Assembly: GCA_964057225.1 (NCBI GenBank) | Contig: OZ059894.1 | Coordinates: forward strand, 4,836,001 to 4,900,000 | Direction of reading: 5' to 3' | DNA: 64,000 bases | From: Auanema rhodensis | Taxonomy: Eukaryota; Nematoda; Chromadorea; Rhabditida; Rhabditidae | Shown: one piece after another, positions 14,401 through 27,000 of the stretch | How the letters are laid out: every line of letters begins with the position of its first letter | Position numbering within the stretch: position 1 is the stretch's first letter | Program-made: the position numbers and the translations under genes | The notes under the pieces: generated by a model | What the model saw: only the letters and a program-made list of their open reading frames with translations | Told to the model about the DNA's origin: nothing | The model's database searches: none

Positions 14401-16350
14401 AATTCATCATTTTTCAAACGATCATAACTAATTTTTGTATTGAGCGTTTCTCAATGTAGTATAGTGCATTCGATGCGGATTTTTAAGCTGCGTCGATCTG
14501 TGTTATCAGATTTGCGCTAGCTTAAAAATGCACCGAGATATCAACTGATATAAGTTCACACTTATATCCTCGATTTTCACCCTGAAGAATTAATTTTTTC
14601 GTTGAATAACATCGTCCATCGTCTTTGCCTTGAAAAAAGGAATCTAAAAACATCTACTTTTTGCTAAATTATTTTGAAATTTTTCGAAAAAATTTTGGCA
14701 AAATGTTTTTGGAAGCAATGTTGATTGTACATGGAAACTCAACATACACTAATGCATCATTTTTCAAACGATCATAACTAATTTTTGTATTGAGCGTTTC
14801 TCAATGTAGAATAGTGCATTCGATGCGGATTTGTAAGCTGCGTCGATCTGTGTTATCAGATTTGCGCTAGCTTAAAAATGCACCGAGATATCAACTGATA
14901 TAAGTTCACACTTAGATCCTCGATTTTCACCCTGAAGAATTAATTTTTTCGTTGAATAACAATGTCCATCGTCTTTGCCTTGAAAAAAGGAATCTAAAAA
15001 CATCTACTTTTTGCTAAATTATTTTGAAATTTTTCGAAAAAATTTTTGTCAAAATGTTTTTGGAAGCAATGTTCAGTGTACATGGAAACTCAACATACAC
15101 TAATGCATCATTTTTCAAACGATCATAACTAATTTTTGTATTAAGCGTTTCTCAATGTAGTATAGTGCATTCGATGCGGATTTTTAAGCTGCGTCGATCT
15201 GTGTTATCAGATTTGCGCTAGCTGAAAAATGCACCGAGATATCAACTGATATAAGTTCACACTTAGATCCTCGATTTTCACCCTGAAGAATTAATTTTTT
15301 CGTTGAATAACAATGTCCATCGTCTTTGCTTTGAAAAAAGGAATCTAAAAACATCTACTTTTTGCTAAATTATTTTGAAATTTTTCGAAAAAATTTTTGT
15401 CAAAATGTTTTTGGAAGCAATGTTGAGTGTACATGGAAACTCAACATACACTAATGCATCATTTTTCAAACGATCATAACTAATTTTTGTATTAAGCGTT
15501 TCTCAATGTAGTATAGTGCATTCGATGCGGATTTTTAAGCTGCGTCGAACTGTGTTATCAAATTTGCGCTAGCTTAAAAATGCACCGAGATATCAACTGA
15601 TATAAGTTCACACTTATATCCTCGATTTTCACCCTGAAGAATTAATTTTTTCGTTGAATAACAATGTCCATCGTCTTCGCCTTGAAAAAAGGAATCTAAA
15701 AACATTTACTTTTTGCTAAATTATTTTGAAATTTCTCGAAAAAATTTTTGTCAAAATGTTTTTGGAAGCAATGTTGAGTGTACATGGAAACTCAGCATAC
15801 ACTAATGCATCATTTTTCAAACGATCATAACTAATTTTTGTATTGAGCGTTTCTCAATGTAGTATAGTGCATTCGATGCGGATTTTTAAGCTGCGTCGAT
15901 CTGTGTTATCAGATTTGCGCTAGCTTAAAAATGCACCGAGATATCAACTGATATAAGTTCACACTTATATCCTCGATTTTCACCCTGAAGAATTAATTTT
16001 TTCGTTGAATAACAATGTCCATCGTTTTCGCCTTGAAAAAAGGAATCTAAAAACATTTACTTTTTGCTAAATTATTTTGAAATTTCTCGAAAAAATTTTT
16101 GTCAAAATGTTTTTGGAAGCAATGTTGAGTGTACATGGAAACTCAACATACACTAATTCATCATTTTTCAAACGATCATAACTAATTTTTGTATTGAGCG
16201 TTTCTCAATGTAGTATAGTGCATTCGATGCGGATTTTTAAGCTGCGTCGATCTGTGTTATCAGATTTGCGCTAGCTTAAAAATGCACCGAGATATCAACT
16301 GATATAAGTTCACACTTATATCCTCGATTTTCACCCTGAAGAATTAATTT
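11440..16350. repeat. 14-monomer block, copy 1
   Basis: First copy of a 4.91-kb tandem duplication. Private variants also found 4913-4914 bp later include GTTTTAAGCTTC (11630), GAAAAACTTTTTG (11880), CATGGTAACTC (12275), TGCATTTGATGC (13062), ACAGATATAAG (13491), GTAATAAGCG with TAGTTTAG (13736), ACATTTTCTTTTT (14300), TTGATTGTAC (14721), GATTTGTAAG (14829), TTCAGTGTAC (15073) and CTCAGCATAC (15792). It is 1 bp shorter than 14 x 351 because of a deletion near 14695 (AATTTTGGCA). The edges are approximate because the flanking monomers are themselves homologous. Confidence 0.9.
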
Positions 16351-19300
16351 TTTCGTTGAATAACATTGTCCATCGTCTTTGCCTTGAAAAAAGGATTCTA
16401 AAAACATCTACTCTTTGCTAAATTATTTTGAAATTTTTCGAAAAAATTTTTGTCAAAATGTTTTTGGAAGCAGTGTTGAGTGTACATGGAAACTCAACAT
16501 ACACTAATGCATCATTTTTCAAACGATCATAACTAATTTTTGTTTTAAGCTTCTCTCAATGTAGTATAGTGCATTCGATGCGGATTTTTAAGCTGCGTCG
16601 ATCTGTGTTATCAGATTTGCGCTAGCTTAAAAATGCACCGAGATATCAACTGATATAAGTTCACACTTATATCCTCGATTTTCACCCTGAAGAAATAATT
16701 TTTTCGTTGAATAACATTGTCCATCGTCTTTGCCTTGAAAAAAGGAATCTAAAAACATCTACTTTTTGCTAAATTATTTTGAAATTTTTCGAAAAACTTT
16801 TTGTCAAAATGTTTTTGGAAGCAATGTTGAGTGTACATGGAAACTCAACATACACTAATGCATCATTTTTCAAACGATCATAACTAATTTTTGTATCAAG
16901 CGTTTCTCAATGTAGTATAGTGCATGCGATGCGGATTTTTAAGCTGCGTCGATCTGTGTTATCAGATTTGCGCTAGCTTAAAAATGCACCGAGATATCAA
17001 CTGATATAAGTTCACACTTATATCCTCGATTTTCACCCTGAAGAATTAATTTTTTCGTTGAATAACATTGTCCATCGTCTTTGCCTTGAAAAATGGAATC
17101 TAAAAACATCTACTTTTTGCTAAATTATTTTGAAATTTTTCGAAAAAATTTTTGTCAAAATGTTTTTGGAAGCAATGTTGAGTGTACATGGTAACTCAAC
17201 ATACACTAATGCATCATTTTTCAAACGATCATAACTAATTTTTGTATTAAGCGTTTTTCAATGTAGTATAGTGCATTCGATGCGGATTTTTAAGCTGCGT
17301 CGATCTGTGTTATCAGATTTGCGCTAGCTTAAAAATGCACCGAGATATCAACTGATATAAGTTCACACTTATATCCTCGATTTTCATCCTGAAGAATTAA
17401 TTTTTTCGTTGAATAACATTGTCCATCGTCTTTGCCTTAAAAAATCGAATCTAAAAACATCTACTTTTCGCTAAATTATTTTGAAATTTTTCGAAAAAAT
17501 TTTTGTCAAAATGTTTTTGGAAGCAATGTTGAGTGTACATGGAAACTCAACATACACTAATGCATCATTTTTCAAACGATCATAACTAATTTTTGTATCA
17601 AGCGTTTTTCAATGTAGTATAGTGCATTCGATGCGGATTTTTAAGCTGCGTCGATCTGTGTTATCAGATTTGCGCTAGCTTAAAAATGCACCGAGATATC
17701 AACTGATACAAGTTCACACTTATATCCTCGATTTTCACCCTGAAGAAATAATTTTTTCGTTGAATAACATTGTCCATCGTCTTTGCCTTAAAAAAAGGAT
17801 TCTAAAAACATCTATTTTTTGCTAAATTATTTTGAAATTTTTCGAAAAAATTTTTGTCAAAATGTTTTTGGAAGCAATGTTGAGTGTACATGGAAACTCA
17901 ACATACACTAATGCATCATTTTTCAAACGATCATAACTAATTTTTGTTTTAAGCGTTTCTCAATGTAGTATAGTGCATTTGATGCGGATTTTTAAGCTGC
18001 GTCGATCTGTGTTATCAGATTTGCGCTAGCTTAAAAATGCACCGAGATATCAACTGATATAAGTTCACACTTATATCCTCGATTTTCACCCTGAAGAATT
18101 AATTTTTTTGTTGAATAACATTGTCCATCGTCTTTGCCTTGTAAAAAGGAATCTAAAAACATCTACTTTTTGCTAAATTATTTTGAAATTTTTCGAAAAA
18201 ATTTTTGTCAAAATGTTTTTGGAAGCAGTGTTGAGTGTACATGGAAACTCAACATACACTAATGCATCATTTTTCAAACGATCATAACTAATTTTTGTAT
18301 TAAGCGTTTCTCAATGTAGTATAGTGCATTCGATGCGGATTTTTAAGCTGCGTCGATCTGTGTTATCAGATTTGCGCTAGCTTAAAAATGCACCGAGATA
18401 TCAACAGATATAAGTTCACACTTATATCCTCGATTTTCACCCTGAAGAATTATTTTTTTCGTTGAATAACATTGTCCATCGTCTTTGCCTTGAAAAAAGG
18501 AATCTAAAAACATCTACTTTTTGCTAAATTATTCTGAAATTTTTCGAAAAAATTTTTGTCAAAATGTTTTTGGAAGCAATGTTGAGTGTACATGGAAACT
18601 CAACATACACTAATGCATCATTTTTCAAACGATCATAACTAATTTTTGTAATAAGCGTTTCTCAATATAGTTTAGTGCATTCGATGCGGATTTTTAAGCT
18701 GCGTCGATCTGTGTTATCAGATTTGCGCTAGCTTAAAAATGCACCGAGATATCAACTGATATAAGTTCACACTTATATCCTCGATTTTCATCCTGAAGAA
18801 TCAATTTTTTTGTTGAATAACATTGTCCATCGTCTTTGCCTTGAAAAAAGGATTCTGAAAACATCTACTTTTTGCTAAATTATTTTGAAATTTTTTGAAA
18901 AAATTTTTGTCAAAATGTTTTTGGAAGCAGTGTTGAGTGTACATGGAAACTCAACATACACTAATGCATCATTTTTCAAACGATCATAACTAATTTTTGT
19001 ATTAAGCTTCTCTCAATGTAGTATAGTGCATTCGATGCGGATTTTTAAGCTGCGTCGATCTGTGTTATCAGATTTGCGCTAGCTTGAAAATGCACCGAGA
19101 TATCAACTGATATAAGTTCACACTTATATCCTCGATTTTCACCCTGAAGAATTAATTTTTTCGTTGAATAACAATGTCCATCGTCTTCGCCTTGAAAAAA
19201 GGAATCTAAAAACATTTTCTTTTTGCTAAATTATTTTGAAATTTCTCGAAAAAATTTTTGTCAAAATGTTTTTGGAAGCAATGTTGAGTGTACATGGAAA

Positions 19301-21265
19301 CTCAACATACACTAATTCATCATTTTTCAAACGATCATAACTAATTTTTGTATTGAGCGTTTCTCAATGTAGTATAGTGCATTCGATGCGGATTTTTAAG
19401 CTGCGTCGATCTGTGTTATCAGATTTGCGCTAGCTTAAAAATGCACCGAGATATCAACTGATATAAGTTCACACTTATATCCTCGATTTTCACCCTGAAG
19501 AATTAATTTTTTCGTTGAATAACATCGTCCATCGTCTTTGCCTTGAAAAAAGGAATCTAAAAACATCTACTTTTTGCTAAATTATTTTGAAATTTTTCGA
19601 AAAAATTTTTGTCAAAATGTTTTTGGAAGCAATGTTGATTGTACATGGAAACTCAACATACACTAATGCATCATTTTTCAAACGATCATAACTAATTTTT
19701 GTATTGAGCGTTTCTCAATGTAGAATAGTGCATTCGATGCGGATTTGTAAGCTGCGTCGATCTGTGTTATCAGATTTGCGCTAGCTTAAAAATGCACCGA
19801 GATATCAACTGATATAAGTTCACACTTAGATCCTCGATTTTCACCCTGAAGAATTAATTTTTTCGTTGAATAACAATGTCCATCGTCTTTGCCTTGAAAA
19901 AAGGAATCTAAAAACATCTACTTTTTGCTAAATTATTTTGAAATTTTTCGAAAAAATTTTTGTCAAAATGTTTTTGGAAGCAATGTTCAGTGTACATGGA
20001 AACTCAACATACACTAATGCATCATTTTTCAAACGATCATAACTAATTTTTGTATTAAGCGTTTCTCAATGTAGTATAGTGCATTCGATGCGGATTTTTA
20101 AGCTGCGTCGATCTGTGTTATCAGATTTGCGCTAGCTGAAAAATGCACCGAGATATCAACTGATATAAGTTCACACTTAGATCCTCGATTTTCACCCTGA
20201 AGAATTAATTTTTTCGTTGAATAACAATGTCCATCGTCTTTGCTTTGAAAAAAGGAATCTAAAAACATCTACTTTTTGCTAAATTATTTTGAAATTTTTC
20301 GAAAAAATTTTTGTCAAAATGTTTTTGGAAGCAATGTTGAGTGTACATGGAAACTCAACATACACTAATGCATCATTTTTCAAACGATCATAACTAATTT
20401 TTGTATTAAGCGTTTCTCAATGTAGTATAGTGCATTCGATGCGGATTTTTAAGCTGCGTCGAACTGTGTTATCAAATTTGCGCTAGCTTAAAAATGCACC
20501 GAGATATCAACTGATATAAGTTCACACTTATATCCTCGATTTTCACCCTGAAGAATTAATTTTTTCGTTGAATAACAATGTCCATCGTCTTCGCCTTGAA
20601 AAAAGGAATCTAAAAACATTTACTTTTTGCTAAATTATTTTGAAATTTCTCGAAAAAATTTTTGTCAAAATGTTTTTGGAAGCAATGTTGAGTGTACATG
20701 GAAACTCAGCATACACTAATGCATCATTTTTCAAACGATCATAACTAATTTTTGTATTGAGCGTTTCTCAATGTAGTATAGTGCATTCGATGCGGATTTT
20801 TAAGCTGCGTCGATCTGTGTTATCAGATTTGCGCTAGCTTAAAAATGCACCGAGATATCAACTGATATAAGTTCACACTTATATCCTCGATTTTCACCCT
20901 GAAGAATTAATTTTTTCGTTGAATAACAATGTCCATCGTTTTCGCCTTGAAAAAAGGAATCTAAAAACATTTACTTTTTGCTAAATTATTTTGAAATTTC
21001 TCGAAAAAATTTTTGTCAAAATGTTTTTGGAAGCAATGTTGAGTGTACATGGAAACTCAACATACACTAATTCATCATTTTTCAAACGATCATAACTAAT
21101 TTTTGTATTGAGCGTTTCTCAATGTAGTATAGTGCATTCGATGCGGATTTTTAAGCTGCGTCGATCTGTGTTATCAGATTTGCGCTAGCTTAAAAATGCA
21201 CCGAGATATCAACTGATATAAGTTCACACTTATATCCTCGATTTTCACCCTGAAGAATTAATTTT
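16350..21265. repeat. 14-monomer block, copy 2
   Basis: Second copy of the block that ends at about 16350, carrying the same ordered private variants (for example 16543, 17187, 18649, 19637, 19743, 19985, 20706). A few differences separate the copies: CTACTCTTTGC near 16410, GTGCATGCGATG near 16924, and repair of the 1-bp deletion near 14695. Homology ends near 21265, where the next monomer reads ACATCGTCC instead of the expected ACATTGTCC with GGATTC. The simplest origin is one unequal exchange or replication-based duplication event. Confidence 0.9.
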
Positions 21266-24060
21266 TTCGTTGAATAACATCGTCCATCGTCTTTGCCTTG
21301 AGAAAAGGAATCTAAAAACATCTACTTTTTGCTAAATTATTTTGAAATTTTTCGAAAAAATTTTTGTCAAAATGTTTTTGGAAGCAATGTTGATTGTACA
21401 TGGAAACTCAACATACACTAATGCATCATTTTTCAAACGATCATAACTAATTTTTGTATTGAGCGTTTCTCAATGTAGAATAGTGCATTCGATGCGGATT
21501 TTTAAGCTGCGTCGGTCTGTGTTATCAGATTTGCGCTAGCTTAAAAATGCACCGAGATATCAACTGATATATGTTCACACTTATATCCTCGATTTTCACC
21601 CTGAAGAATTGATTTTTTCGTTGAATAACAATGTCCATCGTCTTTGCCTTGAAAAAAGGAATCTAAAAACATCTACTTTTTGCTAAATTATTTTGAAATT
21701 TTTCGAAAAAATTTTTGTCAAAATGTTTTTGGAAGCAATGTTGAGTGTACATGGAAACTCAACATACACTAATGCATCATTTTTCAAACGATCATAACTA
21801 ATTTTTGTATTGAGCGTTTCTCAATGTAGTATAGTGCATTCGATGCGGATTTTTAAGCTGCGTCGATCTGTGTTATCAGATTTGCGCTAGCTTAAAAATG
21901 CACCGAGATATCAACTGATATAAGTTCACACTTATATCCTCGATTTTCACCCTGAAGAATTAATTTTTTCGTTGAATAACAATGTCCATCGTTTTCGCCT
22001 TGAAAAAAGGAATCTAAAAACATTTACTTTTTGCTAAATTATTTTGAAATTTCTCGAAAAAATTTTTGTCAAAATGTTTTTGGAAGCAATGTTGAGTGTA
22101 CATGGAAACTCAACATACACTAATTCATCATTTTTCAAACGATCATAACTAATTTTTTTATTGAGCGTTTCTCAATGTAGTATAGTGCATTCGATGCGGA
22201 TTTTTAAGCTGCGTCGATCTGTGTTATCAGATTTGCGCTAGCTTAAAAATGCACCGAGATATCAACTGATATAAGTTCACACTTATATCCTCGATTTTCA
22301 CCCTGAAGAATTATTTTTTTCGTTGAATAACATCGTCCATCGTCTTTGCCTTGAAAAAAGGAATCTAAAAACATCTACTTTTTGCTAAATTATTTTGAAA
22401 TTTTTCGAAAAAATTTTTGTCAAAATGTTTTTGGAAGCAATGTTGATTGTACATGGAAACTCAACATACACTAATGCATCATTTTTCAAACGATCATAAC
22501 TAATTTTTGTATTGAGCGTTTCTCAATGTAGAATAGTGCATTCGATGCGGATTTTTAAGCTGCGTCGGTCTGTGTTATCAGATTTGCGCTAGCTTAAAAA
22601 TGCACCGAGATATCAACTGATATATGTTCACACTTATATCCTCGATTTTCACCCTGAAGAATTAATTTTTTCGTTGAATAACAATGTCCATCGTCTTTGC
22701 CTTGAAAAAAGGAATCTAAAAACATCTACTTTTTGCTAAATTATTTTGAAATTTTTCGAAAAAATTTTTGTCAAAATGTTTTTGGAAGCAATGTTGAGTG
22801 TACATGGAAACTCAACATACACTAATGCATCATTTTTCAAACGATCATAACTAATTTTTGTATTAAGCGTTTCTCAATGTAGTATAGTGCATTCGATGCG
22901 GATTTTTAAGCTGCGTCGATCTGTGTTATCAGATTTGCGCTAGCTTAAAAATGCACCGAGATATCAACTGATATAAGTTCACACTAATATCCTCGATTTT
23001 CACCCTGAAGAATTAATTTTTTCGTTGAATAACAATGTCCATCGTCTTTGCCTTGAAAAAAGGAATCTAAAAACATTTACTTTTTGCTAAATTATTCTGA
23101 AATTTCTCGAAAAAATTTTTGTCAAAATGTTTTTGGAAGCAATGTTGATTGTACATGGAAACTCAACATACACTAATGCATCATTTTTCAAACGATCATA
23201 ACTAATTTTTGTATTGAGCGTTTCTCAATGTAGAATAGTGCATTCGATGCGGATTTTTAAGCTGCGTCGGTCTGTGTTATCAGATTTGCGCTAGCTTAAA
23301 AATGCACCGAGATATCAACTGATATATGTTCACACTTATATCCTCGATTTTCACCCTGAAGAATTAATTTTTTCGTTGAATAACAATGTCCATCGTCTTT
23401 GCCTTGAAAAAAGGAATCTAAAAACATCTACTTTTTGCTAAATTATTTTGAAATTTTTCGAAAAAATTTTTGTCAAAATGTTTTTGGAAGCAATGTTGAG
23501 TGTACATGGAAACTCAACATACACTAATGCATCATTTTTCAAACGATCATAACTAATTTTTGTATTAAGCGTTTCTCAATGTAGTATAGTGCATTCGATG
23601 CGGATTTTTAAGCTGCGTCGATCTGTGTTATCAGATTTGCGCTAGCTTAAAAATGCACCGAGATATCAACTGATATAAGTTCACACTAATATCCTCGATT
23701 TTCACCCTGAAGAATTAATTTTTTCGTTGAATAACAATGTCCATCGTCTTTGCCTTGAAAAAAGGAATCTAAAAACATTTACTTTTTGCTAAATTATTTT
23801 GAAATTTCTCGAAAAAATTTTTGTCAAAATGTTTTTGGAAGCAATGTTGAGTGTACATGGAAACTCAACATACACTAATTCATCATTTTTCAAACGATCA
23901 TAACTAATTTTTGTATTAAGCGTTTCTCAATGTAGTATAGTGCATTCGATGCGGATTTTTAAGCTGCGTCGATCTGTGTTATCAGATTTGCGCTAGCTTA
24001 AAAATGCACCGAGATATCAACTGATATAAGTTCACACTTATATCCTCGATTTTCACCCTG
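21265..24060. repeat. Satellite zone 3: TATTGAGCG / ACAATGTCC monomers
   Basis: Eight monomers, most of which continue the variants of the 14-monomer block (TATTGAGCG, TTGATTGTAC, TAGAATAGTGC, GTCGGTCTG, TATATGTTCAC). Some units repeat at two-monomer spacing: TATATGTTCAC is seen near 21570, 22622 and 23324. TATTGAGCG occurs only between about 14.4 and 23.2 kb, so this is the right edge of that local family. Confidence 0.7.
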
Positions 24061-27000
24061 AAGAAATAATTTTTTCGTTGAATAACATTGTCCATCGTCT
24101 TTGCCTTGAAAAAAGGATTCTAAAAACATCTACTTTTTGCTAAATTATTTTGAAATTTTTCGAAAAAATTTTTGTCAAAATTTTTTGGAAGCAATGTTGA
24201 GTGTACATGGAAACTCAACATACACTAATGCATCATTTTTCAAACGATCATAACTAATTTTTGTATTAAGCTTCTCTCAATGTAGTATAGTGCATTCGAT
24301 GCGGATTTTTAAGCTGCGTCGATCTGTGTTATCAGATTTGCGCTAGCTTAAAAATGCACCGAGATATCAACTGATATAAGTTCACACTTATATCCTCGAT
24401 TTTCACCCTGAAGAATTAATTTTTTCGTTGAATAACATTGTCTATCGTCTTTGCGTTGAAAAATGGAATCTAAAAACATCTACTTTTTGCTAAATTATTT
24501 TGAAATTTTTCGAAAAAATTTTTGTCAAAATGTTTTTGGAAGCAATGTTGAGTGTACATGGAAACTCAACATACACTAATTCATCATTTTTCAAACGATC
24601 ATAACTAATTTTTGTATTAAGCGTTTCTCAATGTAGTATAGTGCATTCGATGCGGATTTTTAAGCTGCATCGATCTGTGTTATCAGATTTGCGCTAGCTT
24701 AAAGATGCACCGAGATATCAACTGATATAAGTTCACACTTATATCCTCGATTTTCACCCTGAAGAATTAATTTTTTCGTTGAATAACAATGTCCATCGTC
24801 TTTGCCTTGAAAAAAGAAATCTAAAAACATCTACTTTTTGCTAAATTATTTTGAAATTTTTCGAAAAAATTTTTGTCAAAATGTTTTTGGAAGCAATGTT
24901 GAGTGTACATGGAAACTCAACATACACTAATGCATCATTTTTCAAACCATCATAACTAATTTTTGTATTAAGCGTTTCTCAATGTAGTATAGTGCATTCG
25001 ATGCGGATTTTTAAGCTGCGTCGATCTGTTTTATCAGATTTGCGCTAGCTTAAAAATGCACCGAGATATCAACTGATATAAGTTCACACTTATATCCTCG
25101 ATTTTCACCCTGAAGAATTAATTTTTTCGTTGAATAACAATGTCCATCGTCTTCGCCTTGAAAAAAGGAATCTAAAAACATCTACTTTTTGCTAAATTAT
25201 TTTGAAATTTCTCGAAAAAATTTTTGTCAAAATGTTTTTGGAAGCAATGTTGAGTGTACATGGAAACTCAACATACACTAATGCATCATTTTTCAAACGA
25301 TCATAACTAATTTTTGTATCAAGCGTTTTTCAATGTAGTATAGTGCATTCGATGCGGAATTTTAAGCTGCGTCGATCTGTGTTATCAGATTTGCGCTAGC
25401 TTAAAAATGCACCGAGATATCAACTGATATAAGTTCACACTTATATCCTCGATTTTCACCCTGAAGAAATAATTTTTTCGTTGAATAACATTGTCCATCG
25501 TCTTTGCCTTGAAAAATCGAATCTAAAAACATCTACTTTTCGCTAAATTATTTTGAAATTTTTCGAAAAAATTTTTGTCAAAATTTTTTGGAAGCAATGT
25601 TGAGTGTACATGGAAACTCAACATACACTAATGCATCATTTTTCAAACGATCATAACTAATTTTTGTATCAAGCGTGTTTTAATGTAGTATAGTGCATTC
25701 GATGCGGATTTTTAAGCTGCGTCGATCTGTGTTATCAGATTTGCGCTAGCTTAAAAATGCACCGAGATATCAACTGATACAAGTTCACACTTATATCCTC
25801 GATTTTCACCCTGAAGAAATAATTTTTTCGTTGAATAACATTGGCCATCGTCTTTGCCTTGAAAAAAGGATTCTAAAAACATCTACTTTTTGCTAAATTA
25901 TTCTGAAATTTTTCGAAAAAATTCTTGTCAAAATGTTTTTGGAAGCAATTTTGAGTGTACATGGAAACTCAACATACACTAATGCATCATTTTTCAAACG
26001 ATCATAACTAATTTTTGTATCAAGCGTTTCTTAATGTAGTATAGTGCATTTGATCCGGATTTTTAAGCTGCGTCGATCTGTGTTATCAGATTTGCGCTAG
26101 CTTAAAAATGCACCGAGATATCAACTGATATAAGTTCACACTTATATCCTCGATTTTCACCCTGAAGAAATAATTTTTTCGTTGAATAACATCGTCCATC
26201 GTCTTTGCCTTGAAAAAAGGAATCTAAAAACATCTACTTTTTGCTAAATTATTTTGAAATTTTTCGAAAAAATTTTTGTCAAAATGTTTTTGGAAGCAAT
26301 GTTGAGTGTACATGGAAACTCAACATACACTAATGCATCATTTTTCAAACGATCATAACTAATTTTTGTATTAAGCGTTTCTCAATGTAGTATAGTGCAT
26401 TCGATGCGGATTTTTAAGCTGCGTCGATCTGTTTTATCAGATTTGCGCTAGCTTAAAAATGCACCGAGATATCAACTGATACAAGTTCACACTTATATCC
26501 TCGATTTTCACCCTGAAGAAATAATTTTTTCGTTGAATAACATCGTCCATCGTCTTTGCCTTGAAAAAAGGAATCTAAAAACATCTACTTTTTGCTAAAT
26601 TATTTTGAAATTTTTCGAAAAAATTTTTGTCAAAATGTTTTTGGAAGCAATGTTGAGTGTACATGGAAACTCAACATACACTAATGCATCATTTTTCAAA
26701 CGATCATAACTAATTTTTGTATCAAGCGTTTTTCAATGTAGTATAGTGCATTCGATGCGGAATTTTAAGCTGCGTCGATCTGTGTTATCAGATTTGCGCT
26801 AGCTTAAAAATGCACCGAGATATCAACTGATATAAGTTCACACTTATATCCTCGATTTTCACCCTGAAGAAATAATTTTTTCGTTGAATAACATTGTCCA
26901 TCGTCTTTGCCTTGAAAAATCGAATCTAAAAACATCTACTTTTCGCTAAATTATTTTGAAATTTTTCGAAAAAATTTTTGTCAAAATTTTTTGGAAGCAA

